The position numbers were made by a program, and so were the translations under genes. From positions 1-62,273 of the forward strand of contig PBYQ01000020.1 of assembly GCA_002729695.1 (NCBI GenBank): a DNA stretch of 62,273 nucleotides, written 5' to 3'. Positions 9,571 through 19,176 of the stretch are shown piece by piece. The notes beneath the pieces are model-generated. The model was not told where the DNA came from and made no database searches. It was given only the letters and a program-made list of their open reading frames with translations. The stretch comes from Citromicrobium sp. (lineage in GTDB: Bacteria > Pseudomonadota > Alphaproteobacteria > Sphingomonadales > Sphingomonadaceae). How positions within the stretch are numbered: position 1 is the first letter of the stretch; the number at the start of each line of letters is the position of its first letter.

Positions 9571-11784
9571 TTACTGGTTCTGCTGTCGCTGCGATGGGGG
9601 CAGATTGGGCGCCTCTCCACGACCCGCCGGCTGCGCCGGGGTGGGCCTCGGTAACGGCGTGGGGGGCGGCTGCTGCTGCGGCGGCTGCGGGCGAGCCGCT
9701 TGCCCTCCGCTGTTGTTACCGCCGATCGCACGCCGGAGGAAATCGTCGTCGACCGCCTGCTGCTCGCCGTCGGCACCTTGGCCGGGCTGCGAACGCGGCT
9801 GTTCGGTCACCGCCTCGCTCGACGGGCCCGGCTCGCCTGCGCCCCGCCCCGGTTCGATCAGGTTGCCCTGTTCGTCGATGAAATAATAGTCTTCCGGGTC
9901 GCCGTAGTTGAACTCTTCGTTCGGCTCACTCTGCCAGTCGGGCAGGTCGGTATCGGTTTCGAAAGGCTCGATCGGGCGATCCTTGACCGCGAAGCGCATG
10001 AACGCGGCAAAGGCCTTCGCCGGTGCGGCCCCACCGGAGAGGCCGGCGACTGCCTTGTTATCGTCGCGACCCATCCACACGCCGGTGGTCAGACCGGACG
10101 AGAAGCCGACGAAATAGCCGTCCTTGTTCGAACTCGTGGTCCCGGTCTTGCCCGCGACCGGGCGCCCGATCTGCGCCGCCTTGCCGGTGCCGGTCTGGAC
10201 CGCCGCCTGCAGCAGGTCGGTCATCTGGGTGGCCACGTAATCGGGCACCAGCCGCACGTCGCGGGGCTTCTCGTGCTGGTAGAGCGTCTCACCCGAAGCG
10301 GTCGTCACCTTGACGATGCCATAGGGTTCCACCGCCATGCCCCCGTCGGCGACCGAGGCAAACGCGCGCGTCATGTCGAGCAGGCGGACTTCGGAACTGC
10401 CCAGAACCATCGAGGGGAAGGTGGACACAGGCGAGGTGATCCCGAACCGCCGCGCCATCGAGGCGACCGTGCCGAACCCGACTTCGTTGCCGAGCTGCGC
10501 CGCGACCGTGTTGACCGAATAGGCGAAGGCCTGGCGCACGCTCATCTCACCTGCATAGCGCCCGTTGTAATTCTTGGGGCTCCAGCCATCGATGGTGATC
10601 GGCGCATCGACTACCTTGTCATCGACACGGTAACCGGATTCGAGCGCGGCGAGATAGACGAACAGCTTCCATGCCGACCCTGGCTGCCGCTGTGCGACCG
10701 TTGCGCGGTTGAAATTGCTGGTAACGTAGTCGGTACCGCCGACGAGCGCGCGGATCGCCCCGTCGCGGTCGAGCGAGACGAGCGCGCCCTGCGTGCCCTT
10801 GGGCGCGTTGGCTTTTACCGCCGCGCTTGCCGCACGCTGCATCCCGGTGTCGATCGTGGTCCACACCTCGATCGGCTCGAGCGTGTTGGGCAGCAGGATA
10901 TCGAGCTGCGGCAGCGCCCAGTCGGTGAAGTAGCGGACCGAGTTCTGACCCGGCTCCTGCTTCAACTTCACCGCCGTCGGATCGACCGACGCCTGCTCGG
11001 CGGTAATCAGCCCCTGTTCGCGCATCAGCCGCAGCACCACCTGCGCGCGGCCGACGGCAGCATCGACGTCGGCGGTCGGCGAATAGCGGCTCGGGGCCTT
11101 GACCAGCCCGGCGATGATCGCTGCTTCGGCGGTGCTCAGTTCGGTGGCGGGATGGCTGAAGAACTTGCGGCTGGCGGAATCGACCCCGTAGGCACCACCG
11201 CCGAAATAGACCTTGTTCAGATACAGCTCGAGAATCTGCTCCTTGTCGAACTTCATCTCGATCGCCATCGCCAGCACCGCTTCGCGGACCTTGCGGTCGA
11301 GCGTGCGGTTGGAATTCAGGAAGACGTTGCGCGCCAGCTGCTGCGTAATGGTCGAGGTGCCGCCGACTCGCGCGCGAGAGCCGGTGAGCCCTTCGATCAG
11401 CGCGCCGCCGGTGCGCCAGATGTCGACCCCGAAGTGCGAGTAGAAGCGGCGATCTTCCACCGCGACCATCGCCTGCTTCATCTCGTCGGGGATCTGGTCC
11501 TGGTCGAGCCACTCGCCGTAACTCGGCCCAAGCTCGAAGATCTCGCTGCCATCGGCTGCGCGCACGACGATGGTCTGCGCGGTCTGCGCCGCCTTGAGTT
11601 CATCGTAGGAAGGGAGCGAGCGCGCTGCGAAGGCGACGGCCAGAAACAGGAAGATCACTGCGAGCAGCGCGAGGCCGAAGGCCCACATCAGCGTCAGGCG
11701 GAGCCAGCGCGGCGTCTTGTCCCACATCTCGGCGCCAGGAAAACGACGTTTGTTATCGCCGCGCGTGGTTACGTACCTTGCCAT
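9571..11784 (-). CDS. Penicillin-binding protein 1A family (bifunctional transglycosylase/transpeptidase)
   Basis: The 737-residue class A PBP has an N-terminal membrane anchor (LTLMWAFGLALLAVIFLFL), a GT51 glycosyltransferase domain with EDRRFYSHFGVD and GGTSTITQQLARN, and a transpeptidase domain with all three motifs: SxxK in PGSAWKLF, SxN in AYSVNTVA, and KTGT in AGKTGTTSSNKD. The last ~70 residues are low-complexity Gln/Pro-rich tail. It polymerises and crosslinks peptidoglycan at the cytoplasmic membrane. It is probably monocistronic: 123 bases separate its start from msrB, which reads the same way. Confidence 0.93.
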   Translation of the reverse strand: MARYVTTRGDNKRRFPGAEMWDKTPRWLRLTLMWAFGLALLAVIFLFLAVAFAARSLPSYDELKAAQTAQTIVVRAADGSEIFELGPSYGEWLDQDQIPDEMKQAMVAVEDRRFYSHFGVDIWRTGGALIEGLTGSRARVGGTSTITQQLARNVFLNSNRTLDRKVREAVLAMAIEMKFDKEQILELYLNKVYFGGGAYGVDSASRKFFSHPATELSTAEAAIIAGLVKAPSRYSPTADVDAAVGRAQVVLRLMREQGLITAEQASVDPTAVKLKQEPGQNSVRYFTDWALPQLDILLPNTLEPIEVWTTIDTGMQRAASAAVKANAPKGTQGALVSLDRDGAIRALVGGTDYVTSNFNRATVAQRQPGSAWKLFVYLAALESGYRVDDKVVDAPITIDGWSPKNYNGRYAGEMSVRQAFAYSVNTVAAQLGNEVGFGTVASMARRFGITSPVSTFPSMVLGSSEVRLLDMTRAFASVADGGMAVEPYGIVKVTTASGETLYQHEKPRDVRLVPDYVATQMTDLLQAAVQTGTGKAAQIGRPVAGKTGTTSSNKDGYFVGFSSGLTTGVWMGRDDNKAVAGLSGGAAPAKAFAAFMRFAVKDRPIEPFETDTDLPDWQSEPNEEFNYGDPEDYYFIDEQGNLIEPGRGAGEPGPSSEAVTEQPRSQPGQGADGEQQAVDDDFLRRAIGGNNSGGQAARPQPPQQQPPPTPLPRPTPAQPAGRGEAPNLPPSQRQQNQ

Positions 11785-11907
11785 CTAGGTGCCTTGTTCC
11801 GGCCTGCGGTGCGCCGCGACACGCACCAGAAATGTCGCATCTCGCCTATGCAGGGACAAAGCTCAATGGCGAATGAATGGAAGACATTTTTCCGCCGCAA
11901 TTCGCGA

Positions 11908-12324
11908 TCAGCTGCCGACCGGCGGATCGCCTGCGGCTTCGAACTCCAGCGCAACCGAGTTGATGCAGTAACGCAGGCCCGTGGGACGCGGCCCATCGGG
12001 AAAGAGGTGGCCAAGGTGCCCTTCGCAATTCGCACACAACACCTCGGTCCGGGTCATCCCGTGCGAAATATCCTCGCGCGTTTCGACCGCGTCATCCTCG
12101 GCGGGCGCGTAGAAGCTGGGCCAGCCCGATCCGCTGTCGTATTTTTCGTTGCTGCGGAACACCAGGTTGCCGCACCCGGCACAGTAATATTCGCCCTCGT
12201 CCTTCAGCTTGTCGTATGCGCCGCTGAAGGCACGTTCGGTGCCCGCCTCGCGAAGGACGGCGAACTGTTCGCGCGTCAGACGTTCGCGCCACTGGTCTTC
12301 GGTCAGGTTCAGCTTGTCGGTCAT
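11908..12324 (-). CDS. msrB: Peptide-methionine (R)-S-oxide reductase
   Basis: The 138-residue MsrB domain has two zinc-binding CxxC pairs (YYCAGCGN and VLCANCEGHLGH), the conserved GWPSFYAP, and the catalytic Cys in LRYCINSVALEF. It reduces the R-sulfoxide of methionine in oxidised proteins using thioredoxin. A repair enzyme for oxidised proteins fits an aerobic phototroph but is ordinary housekeeping. No msrA is adjacent. There are 51 bases to the GST-like gene transcribed in the same direction. Confidence 0.95.
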   Translation of the reverse strand: MTDKLNLTEDQWRERLTREQFAVLREAGTERAFSGAYDKLKDEGEYYCAGCGNLVFRSNEKYDSGSGWPSFYAPAEDDAVETREDISHGMTRTEVLCANCEGHLGHLFPDGPRPTGLRYCINSVALEFEAAGDPPVGS

Positions 12325-12375
12325 CGGAAAAATCCTTTCGCCACTACTATGGGCGGGGAACGGGTGCGTTCCGCG

Positions 12376-13047
12376 TCAATCGTCCAGCTGGTTATAATGC
12401 GCCGGCGGCTGGATCACATCCATCCGCTCACTCAACAAAGGGCCGAAGCTGGGCCTGCTCTTGAAGGCGGAATACCAGTCGCGCGTCGGCCCGTGATCCT
12501 TCCAGTCGATCCCGCCGAGGTAGTCGGCGACCGATAGCTGCGCGGCGGCGGTGATGTCCGCCAGGCTCATCTGCGGCCCTGCCAGCCACGCGCGGTGATC
12601 GAGCAGCCAGTCGAGATAGTCGAGATGCGCGTGCGCCAGCTTCATCGCTTCGCGGATGATCCGCGAGTCGGGCGGCTGGCGCAACACCAGTCGCTTCTGC
12701 ATCCGTTCGTGCAGCAGCGGCATGGTGACGTCGCCGAAAAGGTTTTCTTCGAACAGCGCGACCAGCCGGCGAATCTCGGCGCGGGCGAGTGCAGAGCCGT
12801 TGATCATCGGCGCGCGGTCGACCGTCTCTTCGAAGAATTCGCAGATCGCGGTCGAGTCGCTCAGGACGATGCCCTTCTCGGTCTCCTCGACCACCGGCAC
12901 GCGGCCTGCGTGGTTCATGTCGAAGAAGTCGTCGTCGGCCTTCCACGGATCGATCCGCTGGAGGCCGAAGGGCACGCCCTTTTCGCGCAGCAGGATGCGT
13001 ACCTTGCGGCTGAACGGGCAGAGGGGGAATTGGTGGATGGTCCACAT
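12376..13047 (-). CDS. fzlA: Glutathione S-transferase-like protein, probable FzlA (FtsZ-binding)
   Basis: The 223-residue protein has a thioredoxin-fold N-terminal domain starting with HQFPLCPFSRKVRILLREKG, an ESDSTAIC-type region (VLSDSTAICEFFEE), and an all-helical C-terminal GST domain. The start CPFSRK and the C-terminal tail QPPAHYNQLDD resemble FzlA, the alphaproteobacterial GST homologue that binds FtsZ and couples it to constriction; its extreme C-terminus matters for that. The final residues are DD here rather than the DF I associate with the family. It could be an ordinary GST if the tail match is misleading. Confidence 0.65.
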   Translation of the reverse strand: MWTIHQFPLCPFSRKVRILLREKGVPFGLQRIDPWKADDDFFDMNHAGRVPVVEETEKGIVLSDSTAICEFFEETVDRAPMINGSALARAEIRRLVALFEENLFGDVTMPLLHERMQKRLVLRQPPDSRIIREAMKLAHAHLDYLDWLLDHRAWLAGPQMSLADITAAAQLSVADYLGGIDWKDHGPTRDWYSAFKSRPSFGPLLSERMDVIQPPAHYNQLDD

Positions 13048-13127
13048 GCGCGCCCCAGATGGAGCATTCGCGTTCGCAAATCCAGATGCTTGGCGCGGCT
13101 TATTCGCTTGCCGGTGTCGTGTGTGCG

Positions 13128-13502
13128 CTAGAGCCCCGAGGCGTCGAGCAGGAGCAGGCAGGGCGGCATGATTTCGTCGAGCGAACCATCCGCCAGAATT
13201 GCGCCTGCTTCGGCCCGGAGCCGCTCCTCGATCGTCGCCCGGGTTAGCCCAGCCTGATCCATCAGCTGCGCGCCGGAGCGCACGAAGAACTCGCGTCCGC
13301 GCTCGCCCATTGGCGGGTATTCGAGCGCGGCCGGATCGCCCTTACTCTGCCGTTCGGCCACGAGGGCGAAGGCCGCCGAACAGCGAAGCGCGCCCTGCTG
13401 CGCAGCGTTGAGCGGAGCGGGTGTTCCCGCTTCGACGGGGTCGGCTGTGCCCGCGACGGGCTGGGAAACGAGAAAAACGAGAGTCAGGAGGTTGGCGATC
13501 AT
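13128..13502 (-). CDS. Small secreted hypothetical protein
   Basis: The 124-residue protein begins with a probable signal peptide (MIANLLTLVFLVSQPVAGTA). The mature part is mostly helical and hydrophilic, with two cysteines (ALRCSAAFAL and MPPCLLLLD) that could form a disulfide in the periplasm. I do not recognise a named domain. Its start is divergent from the aldehyde dehydrogenase, with about 97 bases between them. Confidence 0.7.
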   Translation of the reverse strand: MIANLLTLVFLVSQPVAGTADPVEAGTPAPLNAAQQGALRCSAAFALVAERQSKGDPAALEYPPMGERGREFFVRSGAQLMDQAGLTRATIEERLRAEAGAILADGSLDEIMPPCLLLLDASGL

Positions 13503-13599
13503 GGTCCGCGACTATACCTGAGGTCCAGCAAACGCGCTGCCCCTTTCTGGGCGATAGCGCGAAAACAAGACGAACCGTTGCCAACAGGAGCCAATTTCT

Positions 13600-15030
13600 A
13601 TGTCCGACCATTCCTCCCTCCACCTCCTGATCGGCGGCGAAAAGCTTTCTGGCGGCAGCCGCGAGACGCAGGACGTGATCGACCCGGCAACCGCCGAAGT
13701 GCTCGGTTCGCTGCCGCACGCGACCTCGGACGATCTCGACACCGCGCTCGCCAATGCGGACAAGGGTTTCCATGCGTGGCGCAAGGAAAGCGCGGACAAG
13801 CGCGCCGCCGCGCTCAACAAGGCCGCGCAGCTGATCCGCGAGCGCGCGAAGGATATCGGCATGCTGCTGACCCGCGAACAGGGCAAGCCGATCAAGGAAG
13901 CGGTCGGCGAAGTGATCTACTGCGCGATGCTGTTCGAATTCTATGCCGGTGAAGCCAAGCGCACCTATGGCCGATCGCTGGTTCGCCCCGAAGGCCAGTC
14001 TGCGCGCGTGATCTACGTGCCCGTCGGCCCCGTCGCCGGTTTCGCCGCGTGGAACTTTCCCGCGATCAACGTAGCCCGCAAGATCGGCGGCGCGATCGCG
14101 GCGGGCTGCTCGGTCATTGTCAAACCGTCCGAGGAAACGCCCGCAGCCGGCCTCGCGCTGGTGCAGTGCCTGCTCGATGGCGGCGTGCCCGGCGATGTCT
14201 GCCAGGTCGTGTTCGGCGTGCCCGACGAAGTCAGCCGCCACCTGCTCGGCTCGCCCATCATCCGCAAGGTGACCTTCACCGGCTCCTCCGCCGTGGGCAA
14301 GCATCTGGTCAAGCTGGCTGCCGACGATCTGAAGGTGACCACGATGGAACTGGGCGGCCACGCGCCGGTGATGGTGTTCAAGGATAGCGACGTGGAGAAG
14401 GTGCTCGATACGATGGTCGGCGCGAAATATCGCAACGCGGGCCAGGTCTGCGTCAGCCCCACCCGCTTCCTGATCGAGGAAGACATCTTCCCCGCCTTCC
14501 GCGATGGTTTCGTGGAGCGCGCCAAGGCGATCAAGGTCGGCAACGGGACCGAGGACGGCACGCAGATGGGCCCGATGGCGAACGAGCGTGGCCCGCAAGG
14601 CCTCGCCAAGAAGATCGCCGATGCCAAGGACAAGGGCGGCAAGCTGGAAACCGGCGGCGACCGGATCGGCAACCAGGGTTTCTTCTTCGAGCCGACCGTG
14701 CTCAGCGAAGTGCCCACCAATGCCGAGATCATGAACGAAGAACCCTTCGGCCCGGTCGCGATCGTCAATCCGATGGCGAACGCGGACGCGATGATCGAGG
14801 AGGCGAACCGCCTGCCCTATGGCCTCGCGGCCTATGCCTGGACCAACGATCCCAAGCTGCGCGGTCGCCTCGCCGCCGATGTCGAGGCCGGTATGCTGGC
14901 CATCAACGGCGCCAATGTCAGCGCACCCGACGCGCCGTTCGGCGGCGTGAAGTGGTCCGGCTTCGGCCGTGAAGACGGCGCGGAAGGCGTGATGCATTGC
15001 ATGGTGCCCAAGACAATCCACGAAAGCTGA
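13600..15030 (+). CDS. NAD(P)-dependent aldehyde dehydrogenase, succinate-semialdehyde dehydrogenase type
   Basis: The 476-residue protein is a complete ALDH-fold enzyme. Visible motifs are the cofactor-site NFPAINVARKI, VTFTGSSAVGK, the active-site Glu in TTMELGGHAP, the nucleophile Cys in NAGQVCVSPTRF, and EEPFGPVAIV near the C-terminus. The overall pattern is closest to the GabD/succinate-semialdehyde group, but substrate cannot be fixed from sequence alone. It is probably monocistronic: a clear terminator follows and the upstream gene is divergent. Confidence 0.9.
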   Translation: MSDHSSLHLLIGGEKLSGGSRETQDVIDPATAEVLGSLPHATSDDLDTALANADKGFHAWRKESADKRAAALNKAAQLIRERAKDIGMLLTREQGKPIKEAVGEVIYCAMLFEFYAGEAKRTYGRSLVRPEGQSARVIYVPVGPVAGFAAWNFPAINVARKIGGAIAAGCSVIVKPSEETPAAGLALVQCLLDGGVPGDVCQVVFGVPDEVSRHLLGSPIIRKVTFTGSSAVGKHLVKLAADDLKVTTMELGGHAPVMVFKDSDVEKVLDTMVGAKYRNAGQVCVSPTRFLIEEDIFPAFRDGFVERAKAIKVGNGTEDGTQMGPMANERGPQGLAKKIADAKDKGGKLETGGDRIGNQGFFFEPTVLSEVPTNAEIMNEEPFGPVAIVNPMANADAMIEEANRLPYGLAAYAWTNDPKLRGRLAADVEAGMLAINGANVSAPDAPFGGVKWSGFGREDGAEGVMHCMVPKTIHES

Positions 15031-15040
15031 TTCCGCAACA

Positions 15041-15076
15041 CGGGCGGCGTGACCACTGGGTCCGCCGCCCGCTTTT
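15041..15076 (+). terminator. Terminator after the aldehyde dehydrogenase
   Basis: CGGGCGGC (15041-15048) pairs with GCCGCCCG (15064-15071), followed by CTTTT. It lies 10 bases after the ALDH stop. Confidence 0.85.
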
Positions 15077-15154
15077 CGATTACCCTCGATCGACGCCGTT
15101 TCCCGGCACGCGCACGCATCTTCCTGACACCCGCCAAATAGTGTATTGCACGCC

Positions 15155-16480
15155 ATGGCCTTCACGGAGCACCCCTTGCGGCGTGAACTGGTGCACGAGA
15201 TGCACTTGCGCCGCTTTGCCCCGGTCGATGCTCCATCCCGCCTGGTCCAGATGGTTTTCCTGATAGAGGAAGACCAACGCGAGGTGGAGCGAGCTCTGCT
15301 ATCCTCCCCTCCCCTGACACCGCTCTCGTCCAAGCACGAAAACCGCCATGCGGTGTTCGAATTTCCGGGCGGTGTGACCATGCTGTGGGAACGGCAGACC
15401 GAAGCCACCACGATCACGCTGATCTCTTCCGAAAGCCACAGCGAAGGCATGATCCCGCTGCTGGAGTGGCTCGGCGAATGGCCCGGTGCCGTGCTGCGCG
15501 CGACGAAGCTGTTCGTTGTCGCCAGCGTACCGGATGCGGAAGCATTGCTGCCCGGCATGGGTTTCGAGACCGCAGACCTCGTTTCCTGCCACGTGTGCGG
15601 CAGCGTACGCGTATGGTCGGATTTTCGCATTCGGGAAGACGGTTACGGGCGGCTGCTGGTAGCTGCGCAGGATCGGCAGCCCGACGACCTCGGGCGGATC
15701 GTCCAGCGCCTCCAGGAACTGGGCAATTACCGCAATCTCGCGCTGGTCGGGTTGCCCGCGGTGCAGCGTCTGATGCCGGAATTGAACGCGCTCGAGGCGC
15801 GTCTTGCAAAGCACGCGCAAGCTCTCGCCGCTGATGATGCCGAGCGTGACGACGAGGACCTGCTGCGCGATCTTTCCAAGGTCTCCGCCGAACTCGCGCG
15901 GTTACGTTCGGAAAACAGCTATCGCACCAGTGCAAGCCAGGCCTACGCCCAGATCGCCGCCGACCGGCTCGACGCGCTGGCGGTGCAACCGATCGACGGC
16001 TTCCAGAGCCTGACCGATTTCACCGAGCGGCGACTTGTGCCCGCCACCCGCACGATCGAGACCTTCACCAACCGCCTGCGCAGGCTATCCGAACGCAGCG
16101 GCGATGCCATCGCGCTGCTCAACACGCGCATCGATACGCGGATCAAGGCACAGAACCTCGAACTGCTGCGCTCGATGGAAAGCAGCTTCAACCTTCAGCT
16201 GCGGCTGCAGAACCTGGTCGAGGCGCTGTCTGTAATCGCAGCGAGCTACTACGCGGTGGCGCTGATCGCTTACATGGCCAAGGGCGTCGATGCTTTCGGC
16301 AAAGAAGATCACGTCGTCGACATAGTCATCGCGTTAATCGCACCGCTGGTGATCCTGACGATCTTCCTGCTGGTCTCGCGTATTCGCCACCGGTTTATTC
16401 GGGAAACCGAAACTGCCGTCCACCGTTCGGACAAGGGGCAAGCAGCGCGCGCTATGATCGACAATGAAAAGGGTCTATAG
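15155..16480 (+). CDS. DUF3422 family membrane protein
   Basis: The 441-residue protein starts FTEHPLRRELVHEMHLRRF, the characteristic opening of DUF3422, and ends with two transmembrane segments (around VIAASYYAVALIAYMA and IVIALIAPLVILTIFLLV) after a long helical region that is probably coiled coil. The large N-terminal part should be cytoplasmic. The function of the family is not established. ATG 15155 fits the family start. The cytochrome c gene follows after 41 bases, so a shared transcript is possible. Confidence 0.85.
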   Translation: MAFTEHPLRRELVHEMHLRRFAPVDAPSRLVQMVFLIEEDQREVERALLSSPPLTPLSSKHENRHAVFEFPGGVTMLWERQTEATTITLISSESHSEGMIPLLEWLGEWPGAVLRATKLFVVASVPDAEALLPGMGFETADLVSCHVCGSVRVWSDFRIREDGYGRLLVAAQDRQPDDLGRIVQRLQELGNYRNLALVGLPAVQRLMPELNALEARLAKHAQALAADDAERDDEDLLRDLSKVSAELARLRSENSYRTSASQAYAQIAADRLDALAVQPIDGFQSLTDFTERRLVPATRTIETFTNRLRRLSERSGDAIALLNTRIDTRIKAQNLELLRSMESSFNLQLRLQNLVEALSVIAASYYAVALIAYMAKGVDAFGKEDHVVDIVIALIAPLVILTIFLLVSRIRHRFIRETETAVHRSDKGQAARAMIDNEKGL

Positions 16481-16521
16481 CACCTGCGGGGTTTTGGACA
16501 TTTGGGTGAGGAGAAGACGTA

Positions 16522-17013
16522 ATGAAGAAGATTCAAGCTTTTATCGGCGGATCAGCTCTTGCTTGTCTCATGCTGACGGCCGGCTGCAACAGCCGCGCGG
16601 ACGAGGAGCCCGCCACTCCCGAAACGACTGCGGCAGCACCTGCTGCCACCGAAACCGCTGCCGTTGCTACCGAAGCCCCGACGCCAACCGTCGAGTTCGC
16701 CAGCCTCACCGGCGATGCCGAGGCGGGCAAGAAAGTGTTCGCCAAGTGCATGACTTGTCACAGTGTCGACGCGGGCGTGAACAAGGTCGGCCCGACGCTG
16801 CACGGCGTCGTCGGGCGTCATTCGGGTTCGGTGGAAGGCTATTCCTATTCGGACGCGAACAAGAACAGCGGCATTACCTGGACGCCCGAGGAACTGTACG
16901 TTTACCTCGCCGATCCGCAGGCCACGATTCCAGGCACCAAGATGGCCTTCCCCGGCCTGAAGGATCCGCAGGATCGCGCCAATGTGATCGCGTACCTGCA
17001 AACACAGTCCTGA
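16522..17013 (+). CDS. Lipid-anchored class I cytochrome c
   Basis: The 163-residue precursor has a lipoprotein signal (ACLMLTAGC, lipobox LTAGC), so the mature protein should be anchored by an acylated Cys. A linker of about 35 residues rich in Ala, Thr, Pro and Glu follows, then a cytochrome c domain with heme site CMTCH, KVGPTLHGVVGR, and GTKMAF holding the probable Met ligand. This build of tether plus c2-type domain suits electron delivery from the bc1 complex to the reaction centre or an oxidase. It lies directly beside the photosynthesis cluster, convergent with hemA. Start: GGAGAAGACGT just upstream of the ATG. Confidence 0.9.
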   Translation: MKKIQAFIGGSALACLMLTAGCNSRADEEPATPETTAAAPAATETAAVATEAPTPTVEFASLTGDAEAGKKVFAKCMTCHSVDAGVNKVGPTLHGVVGRHSGSVEGYSYSDANKNSGITWTPEELYVYLADPQATIPGTKMAFPGLKDPQDRANVIAYLQTQS

Positions 17014-17032
17014 TCAGCATCGCCGATGCTTG

Positions 17033-17066
17033 AAAAGGCGCTGTCGCGAAAGCGGCGGCGCCTTTT
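17033..17066. terminator. Terminator between cytochrome c and hemA
   Basis: AAAAGGCGC (17034-17042) pairs with GCGCC plus a T-run (17058-17066) around a loop region. It sits 20 bases after the cytochrome stop and could also end the convergent bchF-hemA transcript. Confidence 0.8.
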
Positions 17067-17131
17067 TCGTGTCCGGTTTGGAGCGACGGTGCGAAGCCGC
17101 GCCCTCTCCCCGGTCAGTCAGAAAACTGGCG

Positions 17132-18352
17132 TCACGCCACCGCGTCCATCCGCGCCAGTTCGCACCGCGACCAGATCTCGCTCAGCGCGTCGATCAGTCG
17201 GCCCGTGTCGCCATCGGTGTGCACCGGAGAGGGCGTGATCCGCAGCCTTTCGGTGCCCACGGGCACGGTCGGGTAGTTGATCGGCTGCACGTAGATGCCG
17301 TGATTCTCCATCAGCCAGTCGCTGATCATTTTGCACTTCTTCGCATCGCCAACCATCACCGGGATGATGTGGCTCGGGTTGGGAAGGTGCGGGATGCCCA
17401 TCGCGTCGAGCTTGCGCCGCACCTCGGCCACCCGTTCCTGGTGCAGCGTGCGTTCGCGATCGCTCGTCTTGAGGTGGCGGATGCTCGCCGCCGCACCCGC
17501 AGCGACGGCAGGCGGCAGCGCGGTCGAGAAGATGAACCCGCTGGCGAAGGTGCGCACGTAATCGACCAGGTCGGCGCTCGCGGCGATATAGCCGCCCATC
17601 ACACCGTAGGCCTTGCCCAGCGTTCCCTCGATCACCGTGATCCGGTCCATCAGCCCTTCACGCTCGGCAATTCCGCCGCCGCGCGGGCCGTAAAGGCCGA
17701 CCGCGTGAACCTCGTCGATATAGGTCATCGCGCCGTGGCGTTCGCACACGTCGAGGATTTCCGCGATCGGCGCGATGTCGCCATCCATCGAATAGACGCT
17801 CTCGAACGCGACCAGCTTGGGCACGTCGGGCCCGTAGTCGGACAGCATCCGGTCGAGATCCTCGGGGTCGTTGTGCTTCCAGATCTTGTAGGGTGCGCGC
17901 GATGCGCGAATGCCCTCGATCATCGAGGCGTGGTTGAGCGCGTCGGAAAACACCACGCAGCCCGGAATGCGGCTGGCGAGCGTGCCGAGCGCGGCCCAGT
18001 TGGAGACGTATCCGCTGGTGAACAGCAGCGCGGCTTCCTTGCCATGCAGGTCTGCCAGCTCGCGTTCGAGCTCGACATGATAGTGATTGGTGCCCGAGAT
18101 ATTGCGCGTACCGCCCGCCCCTGCGCCGCATTCGTCGAGCGCCGAGTGCATCGCATCGACCACCACCGGGTGCTGGCCCATGCCAAGGTAGTCGTTCGAA
18201 CACCACACGGTGACCGGCTGCGTGTCCTCGTCAATAAAGCGAGTCGCCTGCGGAAAATTGCCACGATGGCGCTTGATGTCGGTGAAGACGCGATAGCGCC
18301 CCTCCTCGCGAACCGCGTCGAGCTGGTTGGCGAAAAAGGCGTCGTAGTCCAT
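17132..18352 (-). CDS. hemA: 5-Aminolevulinate synthase
   Basis: The 406-residue PLP enzyme condenses glycine with succinyl-CoA to give 5-aminolevulinate, the committed precursor of heme and bacteriochlorophyll. Motifs include [38 protein letters not shown], and the PLP lysine in [24 protein letters not shown] is taken as start because CGGAGAA lies six bases upstream and orthologues begin alike. An ATG at 18376 overlapping the puhE stop (TAATG) would add eight residues and couple translation. It is the last gene of the long bchF operon, tying precursor supply to pigment synthesis. Confidence 0.95.
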   Translation of the reverse strand: MDYDAFFANQLDAVREEGRYRVFTDIKRHRGNFPQATRFIDEDTQPVTVWCSNDYLGMGQHPVVVDAMHSALDECGAGAGGTRNISGTNHYHVELERELADLHGKEAALLFTSGYVSNWAALGTLASRIPGCVVFSDALNHASMIEGIRASRAPYKIWKHNDPEDLDRMLSDYGPDVPKLVAFESVYSMDGDIAPIAEILDVCERHGAMTYIDEVHAVGLYGPRGGGIAEREGLMDRITVIEGTLGKAYGVMGGYIAASADLVDYVRTFASGFIFSTALPPAVAAGAAASIRHLKTSDRERTLHQERVAEVRRKLDAMGIPHLPNPSHIIPVMVGDAKKCKMISDWLMENHGIYVQPINYPTVPVGTERLRITPSPVHTDGDTGRLIDALSEIWSRCELARMDAVA

Positions 18353-18375
18353 CGGGGAATTCTCCGTCTCGTGCA

Positions 18376-19176
18376 TTATAGCCCCCTCATCGTGTTCACG
18401 TGCGCCCGCTTGTCCCGCGCGGCAATAGCCCATCCCCACAGCGCACCATCGCGCAACGGGAGGGCAAAAAGCAGGTGTTCGAGCGCGCCCAGCGCGGCGA
18501 GCGCAAACAGCAGGCTGCCCGCGACGGCATCCGCGTCGGGCGCGGCAAGCGCCGCCTCCACGCCAAGCCATGCGGCCAGCGCGATCGTGGCGGCAATGCT
18601 GGCGCCTAGGAGGGCGGTGAAGCGGTTGGGGCCGAAATAGCTGGTCAGATAGGCAAGGTGGCGCGGCAGGATGTCCGTGCTGGCATTTGGTACGCCAGCG
18701 AAAAGGTTGAGCTTGGCCAGCAACCGCAGCGCAAACAGCAGCGCGAAGACCTGTGCGCCGATCGGATTAGACTGCCCCCACGAGAGTGCGATCAGGATCG
18801 CGGCCGTTGCCGCAAGCGCGATTTCGTGATGGATCACCGCACCGGTCGCGAAGCGGAAACGCGCTTTTTCCCCCGCACCTTCAGGGCAGGCATCGCGGCG
18901 CGGGCCGGTGACGCCGCCCGTGAGGAAGGCCAACTCGTGCCAGCCCCAGATCGCCAGCGCACCGGCAAAACCCAGCATCGCCCCGTTCGCGCCTTCCATC
19001 GACAGCGAGAGGACAACCGCCACCAACCCGGCTGCACCCGCGACCCCAGCGACCAGCAGGCTGCGGGCGAAGGTTTCGCGCGCACGGTTTGCCGCCCAGG
19101 CAATCAGCCCGGTTGCGACGAACCACACCGCGATCACCGCCAGCACGGGCAGGACATGATCGGCGAAGCTCACCAT
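18376..19176 (-). CDS. puhE: Photosynthetic complex assembly protein PuhE
   Basis: The 266-residue polytopic membrane protein of the PuhE/DUF3623 family has about seven hydrophobic segments, with [17 protein letters not shown] and [11 protein letters not shown] between them. In purple bacteria puhE follows acsF and affects assembly of the reaction centre-LH1 complex. ATG 19176 (MVSFADHV) overlaps the acsF stop by seven bases. The stop overlaps the first possible hemA ATG. Confidence 0.9.
   Translation of the reverse strand: MVSFADHVLPVLAVIAVWFVATGLIAWAANRARETFARSLLVAGVAGAAGLVAVVLSLSMEGANGAMLGFAGALAIWGWHELAFLTGGVTGPRRDACPEGAGEKARFRFATGAVIHHEIALAATAAILIALSWGQSNPIGAQVFALLFALRLLAKLNLFAGVPNASTDILPRHLAYLTSYFGPNRFTALLGASIAATIALAAWLGVEAALAAPDADAVAGSLLFALAALGALEHLLFALPLRDGALWGWAIAARDKRAHVNTMRGL

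Noticed and set aside
13342..15630. 762-codon minus-strand frame opposite the aldehyde dehydrogenase and DUF3422 gene
   Set aside because: Composition and His/Arg/Asp-rich translation show a shadow of real plus-strand genes.
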